Part shown: one piece after another, positions 1 to 8,074 of the stretch
How positions within the stretch are numbered: position 1 is the first letter of the stretch
Layout of the letters: every line of letters begins with the position of its first letter
From: CAYRCJ01 sp964422785
GTDB taxonomy: Bacteria; Patescibacteriota; Minisyncoccia; UBA11713; 2-01-FULL-45-33
Length of the DNA stretch: 34,329 nt
Reading direction: 5' to 3'
Assembly: GCA_964422785.1 (NCBI GenBank)
Contig: CAYRCJ010000003.1
Coordinates: 1-34,329 of the forward strand
Made by a program: the position numbers and the translations under genes
The notes under the pieces: generated by a model
What the model was told of the DNA's origin: nothing
Database searches by the model: none
Seen by the model: only the letters and a program-made list of their open reading frames with translations

Positions 1-692
1 TTGTAAATCCGGATGAGGTCATTGAACAGTTTGGGGCAGACGCGCTTAGAATGTATGAAATGTTTTTGGGCCCGCACGAATCTACTGTCAGCTGGAAAAC
101 AGAGGGGATAGTCGGCATCAAAAGATTTTTGGATAGGGCCTGGAAACTTTTTTCGTCGAATCATGAGATTTCCTCGCGTCTTAACCCTCCCTCGAGTACT
201 CGGGGGGCTCCGACGCCGACTCGGAAATCTCATGATTCGACTCAAATACTGATTCACAAAACAGTTAAAAAAATCACAGAAGACATAGAAAACTTTAGTT
301 TTAACACGGCGATTTCTGCGCTGATGATTTTGTTGAATGAGTTTGAAAAATCGAATGTTGGCAGAGACGAATTCGGCATATTTTTGAAACTTCTTTCTCC
401 TTTTGCTCCATATATTTCTGAAGAGCTCTGGAGTTTGCTGGGAAATAAAGACAGCATTCAAAAAGAGAGTTGGCCGGAGTACGATCCAAAATTAATTCTG
501 GATGAAACTTTCGAATTGATAGTTCAAATCAACGGCAAAGTCCGTGATAGATTTACGGTACCAATGGACATTTCTCAAAAAGAAGCGGAAGAATTGACAT
601 TCAAAAGAAATAATGTTAAGAATATGCTCGGATCCAACCGGCCGAAGAAGGTGATTTTTGTGCCAAACCGGCTGATAAATTTGGTGATTTGA
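1..692 (+). CDS. leuS: Leucyl-tRNA synthetase, C-terminal part (5' truncated by window)
   Basis: LeuRS charges tRNA-Leu with leucine in the cytoplasm. The reading frame is open from base 3 at the window edge, so the catalytic and editing domains lie outside. The visible part begins with the class I segment around FGADALRMYEMFLGP, typical of the end of the LeuRS catalytic core. It continues with the helical anticodon-binding domain (KITEDIENFSFNTAISALM, LLSPFAPYISEELW) and ends with the small C-terminal domain (LIVQINGKVRDRF). Bases 155-241 are an in-frame palindromic insert adding about 29 residues between two anticodon-domain helices, where the family normally has a short loop. The stop is followed closely by an SD and a 55-aa ORF at 709. 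The assignment is secure; only the N-terminus is missing. Confidence 0.95.
   Translation, partial: VNPDEVIEQFGADALRMYEMFLGPHESTVSWKTEGIVGIKRFLDRAWKLFSSNHEISSRLNPPSSTRGAPTPTRKSHDSTQILIHKTVKKITEDIENFSFNTAISALMILLNEFEKSNVGRDEFGIFLKLLSPFAPYISEELWSLLGNKDSIQKESWPEYDPKLILDETFELIVQINGKVRDRFTVPMDISQKEAEELTFKRNNVKNMLGSNRPKKVIFVPNRLINLVI
155..241. repeat. 87-bp palindromic element inserted in frame in leuS
   Basis: A perfect 19-bp inverted repeat (155-173 against 223-241, outer sequence GTCGAATCATG...) encloses a second concentric palindrome centred on CGAGTACTCG (193-202). The inner palindrome extends through further G-C and G-U pairs. The whole unit is 87 bp, exactly 29 codons, and keeps the leuS frame open with a low-complexity Ser/Pro/Thr/Arg-rich peptide. 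This is the architecture of Rickettsia palindromic elements, which also insert in frame in protein genes. No second copy was seen in this window, so mobility is inferred. Confidence 0.8.
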
Positions 693-708
693 AAGGAGGG
701 GAAAACCC

Positions 709-876
709 ATGGAAGAAAAAGAAATCGTGATAACAAGATTTGAAAACAAGTTCGTAGCGCGCGTGGCTGGAGATAAAGATCAATTTGGTCTCGGCAATTC
801 TCCAGATGAAGCACTCGGGGTGCTAATACGCGGTTTGCGAGAAAATTTTAATATCAAAATTACTGACCTGCACTGA
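709..876 (+). CDS. Small 55-aa protein, HicB-like fold possible
   Basis: This short ORF is not recognised with certainty. It starts at ATG 709, preceded by a strong Shine-Dalgarno (AAAGGAGGGG, 692-701), and ends just before an intrinsic terminator, so it is very likely translated together with leuS upstream. The protein begins MEEKEIVITRFENKFVARV and contains GLGNSPDEALGVLIRGL. That pattern of a beta-hairpin followed by G-x-G-x-[ST]-x-x-E-A-hydrophobic helix resembles the partial RNase H-like fold of HicB-type proteins. No HicA toxin partner is adjacent, so an antitoxin role is not supported. It could equally be a small housekeeping protein conserved behind leuS. Confidence 0.7.
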   Translation: MEEKEIVITRFENKFVARVAGDKDQFGLGNSPDEALGVLIRGLRENFNIKITDLH

Positions 877-887
877 GAGAAAGCAAA

Positions 888-918
888 CCGTCCCGATAAC
901 CATCGGGACGGTTTTTTT
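888..918 (+). terminator. Intrinsic terminator after leuS and the 55-aa gene
   Basis: A perfect 10-bp stem CCGTCCCGAT/ATCGGGACGG (888-897, 902-911) with a 4-nt loop is followed by seven T. It ends the leuS transcription unit. Confidence 0.93.
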
Positions 919-952
919 GATACCTTTTTTTGTTTATAGAGTTAGAATAGAT

Positions 953-1029
953 ATAGGTATCCGGAAGACTCGCTTTGCGAATTACCGGATGCTCAATTTT
1001 ATTAACTCACTAACGTTCGTATAAAATTG
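953..1029 (+). repeat. Two adjacent hairpins upstream of glmS
   Basis: The first has arms ATCCGG/CCGGAT (959-964, 985-990) around an inner TCGC-TTT-GCGA. The second has a 9-bp stem CAATTTTAT/ATAAAATTG (994-1002, 1021-1029) with an 18-nt loop. The second right arm overlaps the likely glmS -10 box (TATAAA, 1020-1025) and ends 2 nt before the ATG. It may be a repeat remnant or an operator. No glmS ribozyme core was recognised. Confidence 0.5.
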
Positions 1030-1031
1030 GC

Positions 1032-2879
1032 ATGTGCGGAATAGTAGGTTACATAGGCAAGAAAAATGCTTTAAATATTGTCATTGAAGGCTTAAAACAG
1101 CTCGAGTATAGGGGCTATGATTCCGCGGGAGTAGCTTTAATAGTTGGAAATGACATCAAATCAGAAAAAACCGCCGGCCGTGTGGCCGCGCTTGAGGAAA
1201 AGTTGGCTTCCAAATCCTGGGAGGGTAATGTGGCCATTGCCCACACCAGGTGGGCTACACACGGCAAGCCATCGGACAAAAATGCTCATCCTCACAGCGA
1301 TTGCACCGGCGGAATTTTTGTAATTCACAACGGAATTATAGAAAACTTTGAAGAATTAAAAGAGGCTCTAACCCGCGAAGGCCATAAATTTGTTTCTGAT
1401 ACCGATACGGAAGTGCTCGCGCACCTGATTGAAAGGCCATTTTTGATGGAGGGGACTTCGGTTTCACTGGAAGACGCCGTGTTGGACGCCCTGCGGCATG
1501 TTGTGGGGACATTCGGCCTGGCAGTTATTTCAAAAAACGAAAAAGATCCGAATAAAATAGTTGCCGCGCGCCGCGGCTCTCCTTTGATTTTGGGAATCGG
1601 AGACGGAGAATATTTGGTGGCCTCCGACGCCTCCGCCATAGTAGGCACAACCAAAAATATTATTTATTTGCATGACAATGAGATGGTGGTTTTAACTCCG
1701 AATGAATTTAAAGTAACCAATCTCAGTAAAAAATCTCTCAAGAAGCCGGTCCAGGTGATAGACTGGGATATTTCTTCGGCCCAAAAGGGCGGATTTTCGC
1801 ATTTTATGCAAAAAGAAATTTTTGAAGGTCCGGAAACTTTAAAAAATACTTTGCGCGGCAGGATTTTACCGGACGGGGGTGCTAAGCTCGGCGGACTTGA
1901 AGACGTTAAGGAAAGATTTTTCTCCGCCAAAAGAATTTTGATCACCGCCTGCGGAACTTCTTATTACGCCGGCCTTTTGGGGAAGTATTATTTTGAGGAG
2001 CTTACAAAAGTTCCTACTTCGGTTGAATACGCCTCTGAATTCAGATACTCAAACCCGGTTGTCGATAAAGATACTGCCGTCATTTTAATTTCTCAATCCG
2101 GAGAAACCGCCGATACACTCGAGGCGCTGAGAGAGGCAAAAAGAAAAGGCGCTTTAACGCTCGGTATTGTCAACGTGGTCGGCTCTACAATTGCCAGAGA
2201 ATCTGATGCCGGAGTATACAATCATGCCGGCCCGGAGATCGGAGTGGCCTCCACCAAAGCATTTTTGTCCCAGCTTGGGGTCCTGATGCTCATGGCGATT
2301 TTTCTTTCCAAAAAAAATCCCAATATTTCGCCGTTTTTTCTGGATAAGTTGTCCAACGAGCTTAAGGCGCTTCCTTCCAAAATGGAAAAGATTTTAAAAG
2401 ACAATGAAAGCATCAAAAAAATCGCGGAAAAATATTTAAAATATAATAATTTTCTATATCTCGGCAGAAAATACCAATTTCCTGTAGCGCTGGAAGGAGC
2501 GCTAAAAATTAAGGAAATTTCTTACCGACATGCCGAAGGGCATGCGGCGGGGGAGATGAAGCACGGGCCGTTGGCGCTGATTGATGACAATTTTCCCACA
2601 GTGGTACTTTCCCCGAAGGATAGTGTTTACGAAAAAATTATTTCCAATATCCAAGAGTTGCGGGCCAGGTCCGGCAAAGTAATTGCCATTGCCAGCGAGG
2701 GGGACGAAAAAATAAAAAATATAGCGGATGACGTGATTTATATTCCGCAGACTTTGGAAATGCTCACTCCGCTTCTTTCTGTAATTCCGCTTCAGCTTTT
2801 TGCCTACCACACCGCGGCGTTTCTTGGCCTTGATGTGGACAAGCCCCGCAACCTCGCCAAATCGGTAACAGTCGAGTAG
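1032..2879 (+). CDS. glmS: Glutamine--fructose-6-phosphate aminotransferase (isomerizing)
   Basis: GlmS makes glucosamine-6-phosphate from fructose-6-phosphate and glutamine, the entry step to UDP-GlcNAc for peptidoglycan and surface glycans. The 615 aa match the usual length of about 610. After Met the nucleophile Cys2 begins the class II glutamine amidotransferase domain (CGIVGYIG, RGYDSAG, HTRWATHG), about residues 2-225. Two SIS sugar-isomerase domains follow (SQSGETADTLEA near 360; the second from about 460). The C-terminus ends in the diagnostic PRNLAKSVTVE. There is no Shine-Dalgarno: TATAAA at 1020-1025 lies 6 nt before the ATG, suggesting leaderless transcription. The unit probably ends near the stop, because a new promoter starts four bases downstream. 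Confidence 0.97.
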   Translation: MCGIVGYIGKKNALNIVIEGLKQLEYRGYDSAGVALIVGNDIKSEKTAGRVAALEEKLASKSWEGNVAIAHTRWATHGKPSDKNAHPHSDCTGGIFVIHNGIIENFEELKEALTREGHKFVSDTDTEVLAHLIERPFLMEGTSVSLEDAVLDALRHVVGTFGLAVISKNEKDPNKIVAARRGSPLILGIGDGEYLVASDASAIVGTTKNIIYLHDNEMVVLTPNEFKVTNLSKKSLKKPVQVIDWDISSAQKGGFSHFMQKEIFEGPETLKNTLRGRILPDGGAKLGGLEDVKERFFSAKRILITACGTSYYAGLLGKYYFEELTKVPTSVEYASEFRYSNPVVDKDTAVILISQSGETADTLEALREAKRKGALTLGIVNVVGSTIARESDAGVYNHAGPEIGVASTKAFLSQLGVLMLMAIFLSKKNPNISPFFLDKLSNELKALPSKMEKILKDNESIKKIAEKYLKYNNFLYLGRKYQFPVALEGALKIKEISYRHAEGHAAGEMKHGPLALIDDNFPTVVLSPKDSVYEKIISNIQELRARSGKVIAIASEGDEKIKNIADDVIYIPQTLEMLTPLLSVIPLQLFAYHTAAFLGLDVDKPRNLAKSVTVE

Positions 2880-2882
2880 ATA

Positions 2883-2911
2883 TTGACAACCAGTACTATA
2901 AATGTTAATAT
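2883..2911 (+). promoter_or_regulatory. Sigma70-type promoter for the HAD gene
   Basis: TTGACA (2883-2888), a 17-nt spacer and TATAAT-like TAATAT (2906-2911) lie immediately after the glmS stop and 37 nt before the next start codon. Confidence 0.85.
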
Positions 2912-2948
2912 AGAATAAGAAAAATAATCGCAAATCTCGGAGGTGTTT

Positions 2949-3605
2949 GTGGCAGAAAAAGTCGCACTTGTCGATTTGGACGGCGTGCTTTTTAACATTA
3001 AGGCTTTCAAGGAATGGTATTTCAGATTCCTTTTAGAATCATTTTTCGAAGAGTACCCGACACACTCAGTTCTCGCATCCTATGAACAGTCCAAAAAAGA
3101 CGGATTCTATGATCCGGATTCGCACATCGCGCTTTTGAGCGAGGCGTCGCGCATTCCCGCATTTGATCTTCGAAAGAAAATAGAAAGTTCAATGCGCGTC
3201 GAAGCTCAGCAGTTTATTTATCCGGATGCCGAGCTGTTTCTTCAACTTCTTGCTGAGCGCGGATATGAAATTTGGATTGCGACAGCGGGAGTCGATTGGT
3301 TTCAAGAAGAAAAAGTTCCGGTCGATTTTTACCGCTTTATCGACGGCGTCAAGGTGACGCAGGATGTTACCAAGGTTAGCGTTGTCGGGAGGTTTGCCGA
3401 TCCGGAAAAAGACGATATAGTTTTTTTTGACGACACAAGACAAGTCATCGACAAAGTGAAGGAAGTTTTTTCGCGCGTATACGCAGTGCATATTGATCGA
3501 GATCACAAAGAAAAAAATCTCCCATGCGTATCCGGTATGTATGCCAACGCCCATGCGCACAATCTTGAAGAAGCGCTTGGCGCAGTAATTCACCGGCCCC
3601 GATAA
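2949..3605 (+). CDS. HAD-superfamily hydrolase (phosphatase-like)
   Basis: This is a probable soluble phosphohydrolase with unknown substrate. Motif I is LVDLDGVLFN (Asp nucleophile and acid/base Asp at about residues 9 and 11). Motif II is the Thr in WIATAG near 112. The motif IV acidic pair is IVFFDDTRQ near 165. A helical cap lies between motifs I and II. About 218 aa is normal for a class I HAD. GTG 2949 is chosen as start because GGAGG (2939-2943) lies 5 nt before it; the GTG at 2943 would overlap the SD. A consensus promoter precedes it and a terminator hairpin overlaps its stop, so the gene forms its own transcription unit. Membership of the superfamily is firm; the function is not. 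Confidence 0.85.
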   Translation: MAEKVALVDLDGVLFNIKAFKEWYFRFLLESFFEEYPTHSVLASYEQSKKDGFYDPDSHIALLSEASRIPAFDLRKKIESSMRVEAQQFIYPDAELFLQLLAERGYEIWIATAGVDWFQEEKVPVDFYRFIDGVKVTQDVTKVSVVGRFADPEKDDIVFFDDTRQVIDKVKEVFSRVYAVHIDRDHKEKNLPCVSGMYANAHAHNLEEALGAVIHRPR

Positions 3606-3620
3606 GGGGCCGGTTTTGTT
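3592..3620 (+). terminator. Intrinsic terminator overlapping the HAD stop codon
   Basis: The stem ACCGGCCCC/GGGGCCGGT (3592-3600, 3606-3614) is followed by TTTTGTTATTTTT. The stop codon TAA (3603-3605) lies in the loop. Confidence 0.9.
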
Positions 3621-3672
3621 ATTTTTCAAAGACGGTGTAGGTTATACAGAGAAGCAATCCTTTGGAAATTAA

Positions 3673-4635
3673 ATGAAAAAAAAGCCAAAAAAGGTTGTGG
3701 TTATAGGCGGGGGGACGGGCACTTTTATGGTGCTCTCGGCTCTTAAAGATTATTTGGTTTCTCTTACCGCGATTGTTTCAATGGCTGACGACGGCGGGTC
3801 AACAGGAGTCCTTCGCGACCAGTATGGGGTTTTGCCTCCCGGAGATATTCGAAGGGCATTGGTGGCGCTTTCTGAATCGGGGGACACGCTTCGCGCACTA
3901 TTTAATTATCGCTTTGAAAACGGTGATTTTGAGGGGCATAGTTTTGGTAATCTTTTTTTGAGCGCTCTCCACAAAATTACGGGCGATTTCGGGTCTGCGG
4001 TTAAAGAGGCTTCGCGCGTACTCAATATCAAGGGAAATGTTTTTCCGGTAACGCTTTCCGATGTGCGGCTCTCCGCAAAGCTTTCCGACGGGTCGATTAT
4101 CAAGGGGGAAACAAATATTGATATCCCGGTGAGAGGAATCAAGAGATCCAAGATTGAACGCGTGTGGCTCACGCCCGCGGCCTCAATTAATCCGGAGGCC
4201 GCAAAGGCTTTGGCAAAGGCAGATATGATTATAATCGGTCCCGGAGATCTATATACCAGCCTGATTCCGAATTTATTGGTAGAAGGGGTTGCCGAGGCGA
4301 TTAAAAATTCCAAAGCCAAAAAAGTATATATTTGCAATTTGATGACGAAGCGCGGAGAAACCGATAATTTTAAGGGCGCGGATTTTATGAGGGAGATTGA
4401 AAAATACTTGGGTGCCGGAATTTTGGACTATGCTATTTTTAACAATAAAAAGCCCGCTAAGCGGATTCTCAAAAAATATAGAAAAGAGGGCGCGGAGTTT
4501 GTTGATGTGTCTATGCTTGATAAAAAATCTCCGAAACCAAAATTTATTTTAGCGGATTTAATAGATTCGGGGCCGTTTATCCGCCACAATCCCAGAAAAA
4601 AATTGGCGAAAGTTATTTTTTCATTGATCAAATAA
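3673..4635 (+). CDS. yvcK: YvcK/CofD-like protein (gluconeogenesis factor family)
   Basis: This family resembles the F420-synthesis enzyme CofD. In Bacillus, YvcK is a UDP-sugar-binding factor linking carbon metabolism to cell-wall and cell-shape control. The protein has the N-terminal nucleotide-binding loop VVVIGGGTGTFMVLSAL (about residues 8-25), then SMADDGGSTGVLRDQYGVLPPGDIRRAL, HSFGNLFL, and IIIGPGDLYTSLIPNLLV near residue 195. All are family signatures. At 320 aa it has the normal length. It stands alone between two terminators, and its promoter is unclear (TATACA near 3643 is possible). No cofactor F420 genes are nearby, which favours the YvcK role over CofD. Confidence 0.92.
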   Translation: MKKKPKKVVVIGGGTGTFMVLSALKDYLVSLTAIVSMADDGGSTGVLRDQYGVLPPGDIRRALVALSESGDTLRALFNYRFENGDFEGHSFGNLFLSALHKITGDFGSAVKEASRVLNIKGNVFPVTLSDVRLSAKLSDGSIIKGETNIDIPVRGIKRSKIERVWLTPAASINPEAAKALAKADMIIIGPGDLYTSLIPNLLVEGVAEAIKNSKAKKVYICNLMTKRGETDNFKGADFMREIEKYLGAGILDYAIFNNKKPAKRILKKYRKEGAEFVDVSMLDKKSPKPKFILADLIDSGPFIRHNPRKKLAKVIFSLIK

Positions 4636-4639
4636 AACA

Positions 4640-4668
4640 AATGAGCGGTTGCATCCGCTCATTTTTTG
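4640..4668 (+). terminator. Intrinsic terminator after yvcK
   Basis: The stem AATGAGCGG/CCGCTCATT (4640-4648, 4655-4663) is followed by TTTTG. Confidence 0.92.
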
Positions 4669-4697
4669 TTCTACTTTGAACATATACTATTTTAAAA

Positions 4698-5861
4698 ATG
4701 AAAGACAAAGAAATAAAAAATCTGATAAAAAAAGAAACGGAGAGACAGAAAAAGGCGATTAATCTGATTGCTTCGGAAAATTATGTTTCAAAAGATGTTT
4801 TGGAGGCACTGGGATCGGTGTTTACGAACAAATACGCCGAAGGATATTCCAAGTTGAGATACTATGGGGGCAATGAAGTTGTTGATGAACTGGAAAATTT
4901 GGTGAAATCACGGGCTCTAAAACTTTTTAAATTATCTTCGAAAAAATGGAGTGTTAATGTCCAGCCATATTCCGGATCTCCGGCGAATCTGGCGGTTTAT
5001 TTAGCCTTGGCCCCTATCGGCGAAAAAATTATGAGCATGTCTCTTTCCATGGGTGGACATTTAACTCATGGCCACAAGGTGAGCGCTACCGGAAAATTTT
5101 GGAATTTTATTCATTACGGCCTCGATCCCGAAACAGAGCTTTTGGATTACGCGGCAGTCCGCCTGCTTGCAAAAAAAGAAAAACCAAAATTAATCGTTGC
5201 AGGATTCACAGCCTATTCCAGAATAATTGATTTTAAAAAGTTCAGAAAAATCGCGGACGAGGTCGGGGCGGTTTTGATGGTTGATATGTCGCATTTCGCC
5301 GGGCTTGTTGCCGGAGGGGCGCACCCATCTCCGTTTAAATACGCGGATATTGTGACTACCACAACGCACAAAACATTGCGTGGTCCGAGGTCCGCTTTAA
5401 TTTTTTCAAAAAAAGAATTTTCTTCCAAAATTGATAAGGCGGTTTTTCCCGGTTTGCAGGGCGGGCCGCACGCAAATCAAATTGCGGCGGTCGGAGTTTG
5501 CCTGAAAGAGGCGATGAGCCCGCTTTTTAAAAAATACGCGGCAGAGGTCGTAAAAAATACAAGAACGCTGGCATACGAACTTCAAAAGAGGGGTTGGAGA
5601 ATTGTTTCCGGCGGGACGGACACTCATTTATTTTTGATAGATACGTTTGAGCGCGGTATTTCCGGGAGTGTTGCCCAGGAGCTTTTAGAAAAAAATGGGG
5701 TCATTGTAAACAAAAATACTATCCCATTTGATACGAGGCCGCCGATGGACCCTTCCGGCATACGCATTGGCACGGCGGCGGTGACCACGCGGGGGATGAA
5801 AGAAAAGGATATGATAAATATAGCCATTAAAATTAACGAAATATTAACAAATGATAATTGA
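4698..5861 (+). CDS. glyA: Serine hydroxymethyltransferase
   Basis: GlyA is a PLP enzyme converting serine and tetrahydrofolate to glycine and 5,10-methylene-THF. Signatures include INLIASENYVS (about residues 21-31), NKYAEGYSKLRYYGG, HLTHGHKVSATGKFW, VDMSHFAGLVAGG with the cofactor-stacking region, and TTTTHKTLRGPRSALIF, whose Lys binds PLP. At 387 aa it is slightly shorter than the usual 410-430, mainly at the C-terminus. TATACT (4683-4688) lies 9 nt before the ATG and no SD is present, so the mRNA may be leaderless. The 3' end overlaps folD by 11 bp (ATG 5851), tying methylene-THF production to its oxidation in one operon. Confidence 0.97.
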   Translation: MKDKEIKNLIKKETERQKKAINLIASENYVSKDVLEALGSVFTNKYAEGYSKLRYYGGNEVVDELENLVKSRALKLFKLSSKKWSVNVQPYSGSPANLAVYLALAPIGEKIMSMSLSMGGHLTHGHKVSATGKFWNFIHYGLDPETELLDYAAVRLLAKKEKPKLIVAGFTAYSRIIDFKKFRKIADEVGAVLMVDMSHFAGLVAGGAHPSPFKYADIVTTTTHKTLRGPRSALIFSKKEFSSKIDKAVFPGLQGGPHANQIAAVGVCLKEAMSPLFKKYAAEVVKNTRTLAYELQKRGWRIVSGGTDTHLFLIDTFERGISGSVAQELLEKNGVIVNKNTIPFDTRPPMDPSGIRIGTAAVTTRGMKEKDMINIAIKINEILTNDN

Positions 5862-6672
5862 CGGCAAAAAACTGGCGGAGGATATCAAGGTCTCTTTAAA
5901 AGAGGCGATTTCGATGTCTAAAAAAAGCTTTAGGCTGGCGATTATTAAAGTCGGAGAAAATCCGATTACAGAAAAGTTTTTGGAGCAAAAGAAAAAGTTC
6001 GGATCCGTAATTGGCGTGGAAACGCGTATTTATGATTTTCCGGAATCTATTTCAACAAATCAATTAAGAAAAGAAGTTTCTGAAATTGTCCACATTAGAG
6101 AAAATGACGGAGTAATAATACAATTGCCGTTGCCGAAGAATATAAACATAGATTATATTTTGGATGCAATCCCGCCGAAGAAAGATCCGGATATGCTTTC
6201 TTCAAAGAGCCTTGGTTCCCTGGTTTCCGGCAGGTCAAAAATTCTTCCTCCGATTGTGGCGGCTATAAAGCATATTTTTGATAAAAATAATATCGAAATA
6301 AAAGGCAAAAAAGTAGCCGTAGTCGGAGCCGGGAGACTTGTGGGAAAGCCCTCGGCTATTTGGCTTATTAATCAAGGGGCTTCAATCTCTGTATCAGATG
6401 AGAATACCAAAGATATTTCAGAAAACACCAAGGACGCGGATATAATAATTTCCGGCGCCGGAAAAGCTAAGCTCATCACGCCGGATATGGTAAAAGACGG
6501 AGTTATAATTGTCGATTGCGGGGCCTCTGAATCTGCCGGTCAGATTTCCGGGGATGTTGATCCGGATGTCGCCCCAAAGGCCTCTTTTTTTACTCCGGTG
6601 CCCGGAGGAGTGGGGCCGCTTACGGTCGCGATGCTTTTTCAAAACTTAGTAAATTTAGGTGAAAAGGAGTAA
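5851..6672 (+). CDS. folD: Methylene-THF dehydrogenase / methenyl-THF cyclohydrolase
   Basis: FolD oxidises 5,10-methylene-THF to methenyl-THF and hydrolyses it to 10-formyl-THF, feeding purine synthesis and Met-tRNA formylation. The 273 aa show the catalytic domain (GVIIQLPLPKNINIDYIL, about residues 88-108), the Rossmann NAD(P) site (KVAVVGAGRLVGKPSAIWL, about 153-172) and the C-terminal FTPVPGGVGPLTVAML. In the usual YxxxK catalytic motif the sequence reads FLEQK: the Lys is kept but Tyr is replaced by Phe, which may weaken one of the two activities. Translation is coupled to glyA by the 11-bp overlap. A PAP2 gene follows after 9 bp. Confidence 0.95.
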   Translation: MIIDGKKLAEDIKVSLKEAISMSKKSFRLAIIKVGENPITEKFLEQKKKFGSVIGVETRIYDFPESISTNQLRKEVSEIVHIRENDGVIIQLPLPKNINIDYILDAIPPKKDPDMLSSKSLGSLVSGRSKILPPIVAAIKHIFDKNNIEIKGKKVAVVGAGRLVGKPSAIWLINQGASISVSDENTKDISENTKDADIIISGAGKAKLITPDMVKDGVIIVDCGASESAGQISGDVDPDVAPKASFFTPVPGGVGPLTVAMLFQNLVNLGEKE

Positions 6673-6681
6673 TATTAATAT

Positions 6682-7236
6682 ATGAACTCAATCGATCTCT
6701 CAATATTCAATTGGTTTCAGCATTTTGTCGGAGTGAGGCATTGGATTGATGTTTTTATTATTTTCAAGGCTGAATACTTGGGTTGGAGTATAATTGTTAT
6801 TTTGGTTCTGATTTTCTTTTTCCAGATTAAAAATGAAGTTAAGTTTCATATAAACTGGAGAATGGGCTGGGAGGCGCTGGCCTCCGGAATATTGTCGAGA
6901 TTTATTTTCACAGAAGTTATAAGATTTGTCTGGAGTCGCCCCCGCCCGTTTGAGGTTTTGCAAAATATTCATCAGTTGGTCGCTCATGAAACCAGAGGTT
7001 CATTCCCTTCCGGGCATGCGGCGTTTTTTTTCGCGGTCGCGATGAGCGCATTCTTTTACCGCCGAACTTTGGGCATTATATTTTTTGCAATCGCCATTTA
7101 TATGAGCACGGGGAGGATCGAGGCCGGGCTTCACTGGCCAAGCGATATTTTGGTGGGCGCTTTAATAGGTATATTTTCTGCCTGGCTCGCGCATCTTTTA
7201 TTTAAAAGATTTTGGAACAAAACAAAAACGGCCTAA
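6682..7236 (+). CDS. PAP2-family membrane phosphatase (undecaprenyl-PP phosphatase-like)
   Basis: This is a membrane-embedded acid phosphatase, probably recycling undecaprenyl pyrophosphate or acting on lipid phosphates. The three PAP2 motifs are visible: the RFVWSRPRP region (R-x6-RP type, about residue 85), FPSGHAAFF (near 111), and GRIEAGLHWPSDI (near 144) with the catalytic His and Asp. Four to five hydrophobic segments span the 184 aa. The start has GGAG (6665-6668) at a reasonable distance and follows folD by 9 bp, so it is likely in the glyA-folD operon. It ends in a bidirectional terminator shared with the convergent gene. The exact lipid substrate cannot be read from sequence. Confidence 0.88.
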   Translation: MNSIDLSIFNWFQHFVGVRHWIDVFIIFKAEYLGWSIIVILVLIFFFQIKNEVKFHINWRMGWEALASGILSRFIFTEVIRFVWSRPRPFEVLQNIHQLVAHETRGSFPSGHAAFFFAVAMSAFFYRRTLGIIFFAIAIYMSTGRIEAGLHWPSDILVGALIGIFSAWLAHLLFKRFWNKTKTA

Positions 7237-7245
7237 GCCGTTTTT
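7224..7245. terminator. Bidirectional terminator between convergent genes
   Basis: AAAAACGGC (7224-7232) and GCCGTTTTT (7237-7245) form a stem with loop CTAA and A/T tracts on both sides. It overlaps the stop codons of both the PAP2 gene and the minus-strand membrane gene. Confidence 0.85.
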
Positions 7246-8068
7246 ATATTTTTTCGACTAATTTTATCGCGTTATCACCTGGACCGTTATAGTATCCAGT
7301 CCTGTAACTTTCTTTTGGTTCTGGTACGCGCCCACTTTTAATGACACTTTCCGTATAATATTCGGGTTTGCCAATGGCCCTAAAAACTCTCTCTGTATCT
7401 TTAAAAAAGGCTACTTCAAGAAAGCGGTCGTTATCAACTTCTCCGAGCAATGACAATGTAAGATAAGTGATTATAAATAACACACCAGTAATTATATTTG
7501 AGAACAAACTGCCATCGCGAAGAGCGAGGACTAAAAAATCCGCAAGTATTGCAAGTGAGCCAAGAACAAACCAGTGTGATTCAGTAATTATAGGGCGCGC
7601 TACAAAATCGATGCTATTTCTGGTCTGGTAAAGACTGTTCTTTTTTTCATACAAAAGTCCTATCAGCTCCTTGCCCCTCTCATCATTAAAATTTATTTCT
7701 TCGACAGCTTTGCTGACACCGTCAAATTCTTTTTGTGTCTTGCCAATGTATTCTGTGAGTTCAAAGCTGAGCGCCGCGATCACATAGGTGTCTATGGCAT
7801 CAACAATTCTTGAGCTTATCTCAGGCGCGATAACGCGACAGTAATTGTAAACTGCTATTAGACCGGCGTCCTCCTCGGCTATTAAAGACTGCAATGCAAG
7901 GTAATTTGATGTGGCCGCTGCTATAAAAAATCCGACTAAAATAGCGAATAAAAGCGAGATAACAATAAGGATGCTGGCGATATCAAAGTTGAGTTTAAAC
8001 AAAGGAATACCAAAAGCAATCAATAGCAGCAGAAAACAAGTTAAAAATTTAAATATTTTTCTTTGCAT
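7244..8068 (-). CDS. DUF4239-like (bestrophin-like) membrane protein
   Basis: This 274-aa integral membrane protein has two N-terminal transmembrane segments (about residues 7-25 and 30-52) and two more near residues 167-212. The segment GFFIAAATSNYLALQSLIAEEDAGLIAVYNYCR resembles the DUF4239 bestrophin-like family, in which a long helical cytoplasmic region lies between two membrane pairs. No catalytic motif is visible and transport activity is unproven. On the minus strand a very good promoter (TTGTAC-17-TATAAT) ends 6 nt before the ATG with no SD, so the transcript is probably leaderless. The gene is downstream of tRNA-Leu but has its own promoter. Confidence 0.75.
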   Translation of the reverse strand: MQRKIFKFLTCFLLLLIAFGIPLFKLNFDIASILIVISLLFAILVGFFIAAATSNYLALQSLIAEEDAGLIAVYNYCRVIAPEISSRIVDAIDTYVIAALSFELTEYIGKTQKEFDGVSKAVEEINFNDERGKELIGLLYEKKNSLYQTRNSIDFVARPIITESHWFVLGSLAILADFLVLALRDGSLFSNIITGVLFIITYLTLSLLGEVDNDRFLEVAFFKDTERVFRAIGKPEYYTESVIKSGRVPEPKESYRTGYYNGPGDNAIKLVEKI

Positions 8069-8074
8069 TTATCT

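Noticed and set aside
709..876. HicAB toxin-antitoxin system
   Set aside because: The 55-aa protein is only loosely HicB-like and no HicA-like gene is adjacent.
919..1031. glmS riboswitch/ribozyme
   Set aside because: The hairpins do not show the pseudoknotted glmS ribozyme core, and the likely -10 lies 6 nt before the ATG, leaving no leader.
2502..2933. Minus-strand 143-codon frame opposite the glmS 3' end
   Set aside because: It is antisense to a highly conserved gene and overlaps the TTGACA/TAATAT promoter; no family resemblance.
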